This document shows, piece by piece, positions 47,880 through 58,371 of a stretch of DNA of 64,000 bases. Every line of letters begins with the position of its first letter. Position 1 is the first letter of the stretch. Position numbers and translations under genes: made by a program. The DNA comes from Balanoglossus misakiensis (Eukaryota; Hemichordata), in assembly GCA_040954595.2 (NCBI GenBank), contig CM082594.2, positions 2,728,001-2,792,000 of the forward strand. Reading direction: 5' to 3'. The notes under the pieces were generated by a model, which was not told where the DNA came from, searched no databases, and saw only the letters and a program-made list of their open reading frames with translations.

Positions 47880-48110
47880 GCGTCGATAATAAGCATTTGA
47901 AAATGGTACGTTTGGTTTGCAGGCATGCAGTCCCCACCAGAGAATGGAAGAGTCCAAGATGCGCTGAACTGATGATCCCCCAATTAATTCTTGCATCCCT
48001 TCCACAGTTGCCCCCTTTTCCAGTAATTTCCGAGGCAGTGCACTTGACTTACACTTGTCAATCAATTGATCGCTTATTAAATCATCAATATTTCTAAACT
48101 TACAGTTCAT
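47880..48110 (-). pseudogene. Ty3/Gypsy-type gag fragment
   Basis: The minus-strand translation contains FRNIDDLISDQLIDKCKSSA then LPRKLLEKGATVEGMQELI. This resembles the gag segment of Ty3/Gypsy (Metaviridae-like) retrotransposons, where a (I/L)RDQ(I/V)(I/V)(E/D)KC-S--LR-KLLE pattern precedes the nucleocapsid. No pol, LTR or zinc knuckle is visible nearby, so it is an isolated remnant. Confidence 0.5.
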
Positions 48111-50557
48111 CCCCTGTAAGTTTAGTCAGGCTACGTATTGATCTAATAGTTACGGTCTATTCTTGTTATTGGCGAAACACGAGTCTTTCATATGATATGA
48201 TAGGTTCAGCTTTGGGGTGAAATATGCATCCAGTGTTCACAGAGCTTTTTCATATACCACCTTGACCATCTGCCAACACACCAGGACTTGGGTCTCCAAG
48301 TGTTTCGAAGATATCTTGGATATAATGCATGAGTATAGGACCTTCTTTTGAGCGTCGTCTGTCACTACACCACACTGCATGGGTTTCTGATTGCTCTTGT
48401 GAAAAATTCCCAAGCGAGCCCTGCCACACTGCTTTGCCTTTTAGGGGAGGGAGTGGGTGGGCATCAACCTTTTGGAATAGATTATACCAAGATGGCAGAT
48501 GGCTTTAACTGACCAGTTTCTATAGTCTCCAAATTGCATTTGTTTCCTTTCAAATTTTTGACCATTTCTCTTTGTTTGTGTTGCCCAAGGCCATGCACCC
48601 TTCCTTCCAAAATTTGTATCTGGAAATCACCATGTTGCTACTTAAGAATATTCAGTAAACACATGGGTCCTGTAACCACCCCTTTTATATCTAGAAATGG
48701 ATACCAAAATTTCTGCTGTCTGTACAGTTCAAAAGACCTAAATTTCTATATGTAGCTGATATACAGGTAGTGTTTTTTCTTTAGATGGTGCTTTGAGACA
48801 TCATTTGGCCAGAGCAATGACCTGGGCGTTGCTAATAGTTGGAAAATAATTAGCATTAATTTGCTACATTTATTCCATGGTAACGGCCAATCAGTAGTGT
48901 GAGTTTAACGCCATGAGAGTCCAGACCATGTGGTGACCTCGTTGCCGTGACATCGCATTTCGAATTCTATTGACATGCAGATCTTCAAAATTGAAGAGAG
49001 TTGACTGTGTGTCCAGACCCTGTGCATGAGTCTACCTAAAACACAGTGGGTATGGAGACCAGACTAAGATTCTTAATGCTTGCTTTGGTTTTCAGACGTT
49101 TTAGCCCAAGTGCAAACTTCAAGCACATGAATTGTGACTAAATTGCGCTGAGATGTATGTGTAGCACATTTTAAACAATTCTTAATAATAATAATAATAA
49201 ATGTATAGAAATAAATCCGACATCTAGATTGGAAATCATATTAGCAAACTGATTGCATGTTAGTCATTAGCTTTAAATTGTTGGTAGTTGTTTTGGAAAC
49301 CTTTCTTTGCCAGTTCAATTCCCAGTTAATATTTTGACTGCATAGAAGTCCTCACATGTCCAATTTGTTCAGTATTAATGACGTTATTACTAGGGGGTAT
49401 TGACAGAAGAGTATTGCTATTGCAACAATTTTGCTCTCTCCCAACATTCCTCACAACACATTTCTCTCTGAATTCAACTTCCCAGAGGGTGTTAATGTAT
49501 TTTCACATTTTTGGGGTTTCCATGTTGATTCGTGTTTTCATACCGACAAATTCACATGCTGCCGAAACATCACATCTACACATTAAACATCGTTGTGATA
49601 CACGCTACTGTTTTCAAATTATATATTGTTGACGGCCACACAAAATCTCAACACATTCATACTCAACCCATTCTAGTTCAGTCTCCATTCCCGTTCCACA
49701 TAGCCAACATTCCAATTACCACATGCAAATACATACAATACACAATACAGGTCCTTTTACATGAGTAGTGGTTCATGTACTTTATTGGATGAACTGAAAA
49801 TTTACCCCGCACCAAAACCCAGAGATAAAACCCCTTTTTATGATAAGGGAAAAAATCCTCTGGGAAAGCGTAGGTAACTATTCACCAAATTTACAAATAA
49901 TTGTATTTTAAATTCTAGCCTCTAGAAAACCTAACTTTATATAATTGTATTTTAAATTCAAGCTTCTTGAAAACCTAACTTTATAAATAATTGTATTTTA
50001 AATTCAAGCCTCTAGAAAACCTAACTTTATATAATTGTATTTTAAATTCAAGCCTCTAGAAAACCTAACTTTAATCTCTAATCTGGCATATAATAAAGTT
50101 GGTTTGGAGAAAGAAAATATTGAAAGTTTTACGACACCAAGCAAATTTTGGTATTGAACGTTTGAGGTTAAACTGACAAAAATCAATACTTCATCAGTGA
50201 ATGAATAGTGTTCTCAGTATAGCGTAACAGGTTTGGTGTAACTGTTACACTGTCCTACATATATGTATAACATTTACACTAACAGTAACTTTTGGTACAG
50301 AACATTGTTATTATTGACAAATGCATTCAATTCCAGACTGACTTGAATACAAATTTTAACAATAACAATGCTGATTATGCATACAAGAAATCTTGGTTCA
50401 TACACAGACCAAAATTACTGAAAAATAGTCATCAAATATTACACATATATATAGAAGCACTTGACAATGTCAAGAAAATGCAAAATCAAAGATAAATTTC
50501 ACATTAAAATGGGAAGATCAAAAAGGATAAAATCAAACTGTTTATGTCAAAAGTAAC
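48111..50557. other. No gene recognised; includes short tandem repeats
   Basis: AT-rich non-coding DNA. An AAT run at about 49183-49200 and a four-copy tandem repeat (49889-50075) are the only clear structures. A block near 48830-48890 (GCTA...CCATGGTAACGG) weakly resembles the small repeat at 19787-19835. Confidence 0.6.
49889..50075. repeat. Tandem repeat, ~48-bp unit, 4 copies
   Basis: Four near-identical units containing ATAATTGTATTTTAAATTC and CCTCTAGAAAACCTAACTTT. Alternate units differ by a few bases (TTTATAAATAATTG versus TTTATATAATTG), suggesting duplication of a two-unit block. Confidence 0.9.
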
Positions 50558-50605
50558 TTATTCACAGGCAACTGTGCCTGTTGAATACAGTTGCCTGTGA
50601 ATAAG
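50557..50605. repeat. Perfect 19-bp inverted repeat (hairpin)
   Basis: CTTATTCACAGGCAACTGT at 50557-50575 and its exact complement at 50587-50605 around an 11-base loop. Confidence 0.9.
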
Positions 50606-50879
50606 CCCCAGTGGGAAAACTTAATTGAAGATCCCCAAATTGGGGGAAAAAGACAAGGACACTGAGTTGACTATTGAGATCTCTAAAAACACACAATAAA
50701 TACTTTGCAATGTCAAGCAAAAAGCAAATTGAAAGGTTATGAAGACCCCCAAACTTTGAGGGAAAATGACACAAGGATCAACGTTCAAATGTAAAATAAC
50801 TGAAAACTGAAAAAAGTTTGAAATATAAAGGAAATTTTTTTTGAAAGTTTACCATATTGTAAACTAGTTCATTGTTCAA

Positions 50880-51205
50880 AAAAGTGTAAATAATGTGTTG
50901 CCTCGAAACCATGTTGCATGGGCTTGATGCTATTCAATTTATGAACCCCCCCCCCCCCCCCCCCCAAATAAACAAACAATTAAAGCCATGCATGGCTTCT
51001 GGAAACACATTATTTATTAAAACACTCACATAATGCAGATGTCCGCAACAGTGTGTGAAATCATCTGTACAAAAACACACAGATGAAAACACACACATCT
51101 AAAAAATTATATAAAAATGCTTAATGTCAAGCAAATGGTAAAATTCATATGAAAATGTGAAAAATACTGGTATATCTAACTGTTGAACACTGCGTACACA
51201 TGTGT
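50880..51205. repeat. Tandem duplicate, left copy
   Basis: Shares GTGTAAATAATGTGTTGCCT, CACTCACATAATGCAGATGT and ACACACAGAT...ACACACACA with 51645-51958. It contains a poly(C) run at about 50947-50965 absent from the right copy. Confidence 0.8.
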
Positions 51206-51216
51206 GAACAGTGACT

Positions 51217-51528
51217 ATTATAACACACCATGCAGCGAACCCTCGATCGTGATTCGTCAATACGACGTCACGTGACCTTAGTCATTTCTAACTGTTCCCT
51301 AGGGCATCAGTTCGATCGGTTTGGTGTGTTATAAAACACATGATGACTGACATTCGAGCAACAGTGTACCATATTTTTGATGACCTCGGGACTGCCAGTC
51401 ACACCAAAACAGTTTGTTTACCCTCGGGCTATGCCCTCGGGAAAACAAGACTGTTTTAGTTGTGACTAGCAACCCCCTCGGTCATCAAAATTCACTGTTG
51501 CCCTCATTGTCAATCATCATGTGTATAA
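51217..51528. mobile_element. Foldback element, copy 2
   Basis: Same two-level design as 4916-5262. The outer pair ATAACACACCA / TGGTGTGTTAT brackets a GC-richer stretch. The inner hairpin GACTGACATTCGAGCAACAGTG faces CACTGTTGCCCTCATTGTCA, with CCCTCGGGCTATGCCCTCGGG at its apex. The right duplicate (51645-52020) lacks it at the corresponding point, so it inserted after the duplication or was lost from the other copy. Confidence 0.75.
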
Positions 51529-51644
51529 TGAACTGATCCCAGGAAACTATAGTGAACTTGAAGGAACTATTGCAATTGTTTATTCGTCATAAAATCTGGT
51601 TAGTCTTGTAACTTATAGCCATTAGGAAAACTGTATTAAACACA

Positions 51645-52020
51645 TTATTTTAGTGTAAATAATGTGTTGCCTGTAAGCCATGATGTATGTGCTTGATGCT
51701 ATTTCATGGACAAATTCTTTTAGAAAGAAAATTTCCATCAAAAAATCAAAGCACAGTAAACACTCACATAATGCAGATGTCTGCATCAATGTGTGATATC
51801 TGTGCAAAAACACACAGATAAACACACACACACACACCTAAAATATTTAAAAGTCAAGCAGAAGCAAAATCATAAAGTTCATATTAAAATGTGAAAAGAA
51901 AAAACCCAGATATACCGGTATATCAAACTATTGAACACTACACACATGCGACCAATGAACTGATCCCAGGAAACTATACTGGACTTGAAGGATCTATTGC
52001 AATTGACTTTCATTCTCAAA
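51645..52020. repeat. Tandem duplicate, right copy
   Basis: Matches the left copy and then, without the foldback element, matches 51531-51590 (GAACTGATCCCAGGAAACTA...CTATTGCAATTG). It therefore supplies an empty-site version. Confidence 0.8.
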
Positions 52021-52344
52021 TCATGTTAGTAATGGCATGCATTTAAAACTCTCAAATATATTGCAATAGAAACCTTCTCATCTGTTATAGCCATTGGGAA
52101 AACTTCATTTAAAACGTATCCTAACACTGAGGAAAAAGGACACAGTCAAAGATGAATGTTCAAATGTACTCACACACAGATTAAAATCCCTGAAAACTAA
52201 ACGTGTATAAAATATCAAAAACATATTTTAAAGAAGTATAGGCCACAATGTCAAGTTTTTTATAGTATGCTAAAGAAAGCAGTACTTAAACTTGACATTT
52301 GTCAACCTTCACCCAACACTTATTTCAATAAAAACATAAAACCA

Positions 52345-52398
52345 GTGTTTTTTTTTTTTTTACATTTTTAAGAAATGTAAAAAAACAACACTGGACAA
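52345..52398. repeat. Short hairpin with poly(T) arm
   Basis: CCAGTGTTTTTTT...ACATTT faces AAATGTAAAAAAACAACACTGG. Confidence 0.8.
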
Positions 52399-52570
52399 CT
52401 GGTACACACACTCACACAAACATACATATTCTTTATTTATTATACGAGGAAAGTACACTGGAGGAAGCGACAGGCATAGGATAGATAGGATAGAAAAGAA
52501 TTGAAGAGGGACTGCAATCTTCTGACTTCTTCTTCAGGTGTGATGAACCAGCTTCGTCAGATGACCAGAT

Positions 52571-54333
52571 TTTTTTAAATATCGCCATGGCAACCAAAGA
52601 TGCCAAATACAACCAGAGAGTACTCACAGATACCCATAGACCATGAGAATTCAAATATGAATTCAAAAATATCACCATGGCAACCACACATGCCAAAAAC
52701 AACCAGAGAGTACTCACAGATACCCATAGACCATGAGAATTCAAATATGAATTCAAAAATATCACCATGGCAACCACACATGCCAAAAACAACCAGAGAG
52801 TACTCACAGATACCCATAGACCATGAGAATTCAAATATGAATTCAAAAATATCACCATGGCAACCACACATGCCAAAAACAACCAGAGAGTACTCACAGA
52901 TACCCATAGACCATGAGAATTCAAATATGAATTCAAAAATATCACCATGGCAACCACACATGCCAAAAACACCCAGAGAGTACTCACAGATACCCATAGA
53001 CCATGAGAATTCAAATATGAATTCAAAAATATCACCATGGCAACCACACATGCCAAAAACACCCAGAGAGTACTCACAGATACCCATAGACCATGAGAAT
53101 TCAAATATGAATTCAAAAATATCACCATGGCAACCACACATGCCAAAAACACCCAGAGAGTACTCACAGATACCCGTAGACCATGAGAATTCAAATATGA
53201 ATTCAAAAATATCACCATGGCAACCACACATGCCAAAAACAACCAGAGAGTACTCACAGATACCCGTAGACCATGAGAATTCAAATATGAATTCAAAAAT
53301 ATCACCATGGCAACCACACATGCCAAAAACAACCAGAGAGTACTCACAGATACCCGTAGACCATGAGAATTCAAAAATGAATTCAAAAATATCACCATGG
53401 CAACCACACATGCCAAAAACAACCAGAGAGTACTCACAGATACCCGTAGACCATGAGAATTCAAATATGAATTCAAAAATATCACCATGGCAACCACACA
53501 TGCCAAAAACAACCAGAGAGTACTCACAGATACCCGTAGACCATGAGAATTCAAATATGAATTCAAAAATATCACCATGGCAACCACACATGCCAAAAAC
53601 AACCAGAGAGTACTCACAGATACCCGTAGACCATGAGAATTCAAATATGAATTCAAAAATATCACCATGGCAACCACACATGCCAAAAACAACCAGAGAG
53701 TACTCACAGATACCCGTAGACCATGAGAATTCAAATATGAATTCAAAAATATCACCATGGCAACCACACATGCCAAAAACAACCAGAGAGTACTCACAGA
53801 TACCCGTAGACCATGAGAATTCAAATATGAATTCAAAAATATCACCATGGCAACCACACATGCCAAAAACAACCAGAGAGTACTCACAGATACCCGTAGA
53901 CCATGAGAATTCAAATATGAATTCAAAAATATCACCATGGCAACCACACATGCCAAAAACAACCAGAGAGTACTCACAGATACCCGTAGACCATGAGAAT
54001 TCAAATATGAATTCAAAAATATCACCATGGCAACCACACATGCCAAAAACAACCAGAGAGTACTCACAGATACCCGTAGACCATGAGAATTCAAATATGA
54101 ATTCAAAAATATCACCATGGCAACCACACATGCCAAAAACAACCAGAGAGTACTCACAGATACCCGTAGACCATGAGAATTCAAATATGAATTCAAAAAT
54201 ATCACCATGGCAACCACACATGCCAAAAACAACCAGAGATCGGTACTCACAGATACCTAAAGACAATGAGAATTCGAAAATGACTTCAAAAATATCACCA
54301 TGGCAACCACACATGCCAAAAACAACCAGAGTT
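52571..54333. repeat. 90-bp minisatellite, about 19.5 copies, open in three frames
   Basis: Eighteen essentially identical 90-bp units (52621-54240 in the register starting TACTCACAGATACCC) with a degenerate unit at each end. Only a handful of variant sites exist: CCCATA in units 1-6 versus CCCGTA in 7-18, ACCCAG in units 4-6, and one A/T change in unit 9. Because 90 is a multiple of three, one plus and two minus frames stay open for about 600 codons. The minus frame repeats WLFLACVVAMVIFLNSYL, a transmembrane-like string, and the plus frame repeats SPWQPHMPKT. Each unit also has a Kozak-like ACCATGG and, on the minus strand, a donor-like GTGAGT. Open frames are an expected by-product of the unit length, so I do not annotate a gene. 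Confidence 0.95.
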
Positions 54334-54534
54334 CTCCATAAAATTCCAAGACACAAAAAAACGATATCTCTCCACAGAAAAAAGAAAAGGATTCAGCAGT
54401 CTTGTAACTGCTCATCAAAATGCAATACAGAATGAAAATAAATTACACCACTCGCAGACAAATGTATATTATACATTGTACATGCATAGTGGCACACACA
54501 TACAGACCCTTGAGTACATTACAATACAATACAT

Positions 54535-54785
54535 ATGTACATACATACATACATACATGTACATACAGACAGACAGACAGACATACATACAGACAGACAG
54601 ACAGACATACAGACACCCACGTAATGCATACACACAAATAAAGAAATGAATGACACAAATAATAAATAAATAAATAAACTAATGAATGAATGAATGAATG
54701 AATGAATGAATGAATGAATGAATGAATGAATGAGTAAACAGACAGACACATATGCAAGCAAACAAACAAAATAAATAAATAAAGC
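54535..54785. repeat. Compound microsatellite (ACAT, CAGA, AATA, ATGA, AAAC)
   Basis: Successive ACAT, CAGA/CATA, AAAT, a long GAAT/ATGA run (about 54680-54732) and AAAC/AAAT repeats. Confidence 0.95.
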
Positions 54786-54809
54786 TGCAATCAGCCTTGA
54801 AGACACCCC

Positions 54810-55760
54810 AGATTTTTAGCCCTATTGGTTAACCTAGAATTAGGTATGCACATTATCAATGAGGTCAACATGGTGAATGGGGACCCGAAATTTGGTATCA
54901 AATTTTCATCCCATAATAGAACATATTCATATTTATTCATGAGCTTAGAATTTAATATGCTCATGTTGAATGGGGTCAAATTAGGTCAAGGGTATCGTAA
55001 TATCACCCATCAAATTAACAAAAAACTCCACCTCTAGCTGTGTTTGTTAACCTAGAATTACATATGCACATAATTAATGAAGGTCAAAGGTAAACTTGGG
55101 TATTTCATCCAAAATTTAGAAGCATAGAATTTGATATACTAGTATGCATAATTAATGAGGGTAAAAGTTCAATGGTAACCCCCAAATTTGTTTATACACG
55201 TTGCTGCTATACTTTTACCTGTCCATCAAAAACTAGTCCTCTGGCTCTATTGGTTTCCCTAATATTAGACATGCTCTTATCTAATGAGGGCCAAAGGTCA
55301 GGGGGTAACCCCAAAATTTGACTTTTTATGTTGGTCCTATGCTGCTCACTGACCAATAGACACTAGCTGTCCAGGACCAATGCATAGACCAGAATGCCAG
55401 AATGAGATGTGCTTATAAGCTTAACTGTACAGGTATAGGCCAATGATTGGGTCAAAGGTCATGGGAAAATCGAAACATAATGCTATAAAAATTTTCTCAA
55501 AATTGACAAGGCCTAGGACCTTGAAATTAGGCATGTAGGATCTTGGCTGTATTGTGTACAAAAATTGGTAACATAATTGTGAGTCCTCATTTGTTATGAA
55601 AATGAGGTTCATTTGCAAATTTCAATCCAATATGGCCGCTAGGTCGCATGATTAATTAAAAATTCAAGAGTGTTATGCAGGAGATTTTATAGGCCTGCAT
55701 CATTGTGCTTAGTATGAAATTTGTAGACTCTGGCCAATAAGGTCCCCACCCATATGGGGC
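54810..55760. repeat. Degenerate tandem repeat array
   Basis: A motif of the form (C/T)(C/A)TAGAATTA..TATGC(A/T)CAT...AATGAGGTCAA recurs at about 54830, 54945, 55050, 55130 and 55260, each followed by AACCCCAAATTTG-like text. The units have diverged strongly and spacing is about 80-130 bp. No coding potential is evident. Confidence 0.6.
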
Positions 55761-57727
55761 TTGGGCACCCAATTAATTAATAAACATTTATCACCCATGA
55801 CAAAATCCCCTTTGGCTTAAAACTCGATCCTACGAGTGCCAACTTTGTATCATATAGCTATAAAAATCAATGTGTCACACTGACAAATGTACAATACTAG
55901 AATATCATGCCTTTGTGAAGTACAATAATGGAAAATGACAATTCAAGATAATAGAGAGAGAGAGAGAGAGAGCAAATCTGAGGTGGTTTACTGTTCATTG
56001 TCATGTAAATTTGCTTTCTAAACAGGACTGTTTAATTCATACAAGTTTTGTACCAATACAGAAATAATGCTGTAACTATATTTTTTTTGTTTACCATTCA
56101 GCTTATCTAAACTTTGCTTAATTTATATATGTTAGTGCAATATTGCGCTCTCTAAGGCTGAATGGTAAACACCTGAAGGCTGCTGTATCCAGTGCAATAT
56201 TAGTGCTAATTTTCATAGTGCTTGTTACGTGCAATGCTTATTGTGCCTATAAGGACCCAACAACCTTCAGGTAATGCTGAACAAATCACAGCATAAATTT
56301 AGGACTGTAATAAAGCAATAGGGTTGAATTCATTTGAAAATATTCTATTCAAATGACAAACTTAAAGCAGTACTGGCATGTAAATATTGCAATTTAATTT
56401 TAACGAGCTCCCTCTCTCTCTCTCTGACACAACTACAAAAAAATGGAATATGGATCAAATAACTGAGGTCAGGATTGATCAATGTTCGATTGCAACAAAC
56501 AGGGGAATAAGTTCTGTTCTTGAAATGACGATGAAATCAACCAAAGTTCAGGGATTAAGTCCGCGAAAAGAAAGTCATCCTGTCCAAGGAAACATCTCTG
56601 CATATGACGCGCCGGCTTTCGAATACATACAATGTTTCCTCTTCGTTCCTATAAACAGAAAGAGGACATTTCACTCACCTTGTATTGATTTATCACAGCA
56701 GCCAAGAGATATTTAACTTTCAAACAGAAACAAAAATGTGCTTCTGTCAAACACTGGCCCCGGTATAAGGCCCAGAATGTGGCAACATCCAATCAGGTAA
56801 TATATTGATAACAATCAGTGTTTCATCCGGGCAGATGGGGCCGAGGGGATTCACCCCCTGTTGACATCTTGCCATCATACCGGTAGTAATGTGTCACCTG
56901 GGTGTGGGGGAGGTGGCTGGGGGGTATTGGGGGTGGGTGGGGAATGGGTTGATGGGGAGGGGGTATGACTAGTGCCCTAAAAATGTCACTCACTCAGGCA
57001 AAGGGGGAGACATAAAATCTTGTCGAAAAATTCCTGGTTTACTTTAATCCACAGTGAAACACAGTCAATTACGGACACCGTTGGGACCATGTTTTTTGTC
57101 AGTAATGGGGAGGTGTCCAATTTAGTCAATCTCATTAATATTCATGACAATCAGGCACCAAAAAAACACATGTCAATGCTCACATGCAGAGTAAACACAC
57201 ATTAGAGGGAGTGTGACTGTAGCGGCAAAAATGCTTAGCATCTCTCCGTTTACACAAAAATGTGAATAAATTAAAATCGTACTACTTAAACTTCAACAAT
57301 TGAGAATGAAAACGAGCACTGAGTTCATTGAAAATCAAAGGCACAGAGATGCAGATTTTGGTGGCCAAACAGAAAATTGAATCATTACCAAGGTCATCAC
57401 GTTGCGCCAGTGTGTGTTGCCTGTACGGTACATGTCATGAAGCAGCAAGTTTTGAAGTTGCAACAATTTTGTCTGTGTTTGGTCTGAGGTGGCAATTGTT
57501 TCTGCCGTTGCTAAATGACCCTCCATCACTATTGAAATGTTTATTTACAGTCGTTGATTAATTGCTGTCACCCTGAAACCAGTGCACTTTTGGCATGGTG
57601 GCCACACTGGAAGGAAATCATGTCTGTACCGGTAGTGTCAGTCCTTAGCGACAAGAACTTTTGAAGTGAACATCTGTAACCAGGGATTGAATTGAAAGCA
57701 ACACTTCTGGTGTATCATAAAAAGCTA
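55761..57727. other. No gene recognised
   Basis: Contains GA (55954-55972) and CT (56407-56426) runs about 450 bp apart and a short inverted repeat GTTTACCATTCAGC / GCTGAATGGTAAAC (56089 and 56154). A 109-codon plus frame at 56387-56716 has no family resemblance and both strands are open, so it is not called. G-rich tract at 56905-56970. Confidence 0.6.
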
Positions 57728-57857
57728 GACTCTCTCACAGCCCTTCTCGCCGTCCATGCAGGCTTATGGTCTGATTGCATGGGGCTTCTCCTTTGCTGAA
57801 CAGTTGAGGGCACGTCAGTGAAGAGCCTTGTAGCGAACCCTGGGCTGTGAGAGAGTC
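57728..57857. mobile_element. 130-bp MITE with TA flanks
   Basis: Terminal inverted repeats GACTCTCTCACAGCCC / GGGCTGTGAGAGAGTC, flanked by TA on each side (57726-57727, 57858-57859), consistent with a Tc1/mariner-type duplication. The interior is GC-richer than its surroundings. Confidence 0.75.
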
Positions 57858-58326
57858 TACATAAAAGCTAACTGCTGTCCCTATCCTGAATAGACTTCCA
57901 TTGTCGATATCACTCTGCCTTTATCAGGCACTGGAAAGTCAGGAATGTGTAAACTGTCTAAGGATGGCTATGGCAGAAAGAAAATGTGTCCATTGTCTCT
58001 GTTTGTTGCTTGTCTTCAACGGTCAGAACACTGGGAAGCGTGTGTCCGTAATTGACAAGTGGAATTGAATACAAAGTAACACTTCTAGGCCATTATCAAT
58101 GTCCACTGTCTGCATTGCAAAAGTGTCCGTATTTGTCAGGCTTTTTTTATTGTTTTAAGTGACAACAACTCATGGTCTACATTCCATCCACAATGAAAAA
58201 CTGTCCATTTTTGCCGTAATGACAGGTTTCACTGTATATTTCAAAAAGTCTGGAGAAAAGCTAACAATCTTGAGTTTCAACTCTTTTCAAAGCATAGCGC
58301 TAAGGACACTGTTATCCCCAACTCGT

Positions 58327-58371
58327 GTGTGAAATACGATCCCAGGTCCTTGGGAATGTGAGATTCTATTA
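58327..58371. mobile_element. MITE family 1 fragment
   Basis: GTGTGAAATACGATCCCAGG and TCCTTGGGAATGTGAGATTC match the inner arm of 677-1051 and 13778-14131. It replaces the C subunit in higher-order unit 1. Confidence 0.65.

Noticed and set aside
52433-54435. Three ~600-residue reading frames over the minisatellite as genes
   Set aside because: A 90-bp unit lacking stops in three frames keeps all of them open by arithmetic. There is no non-repetitive domain, and frames end soon after the array.
56387-56716. 109-codon plus-strand frame
   Set aside because: No family resemblance, starts in a CT-repeat context, and the opposite strand is also open over much of it.
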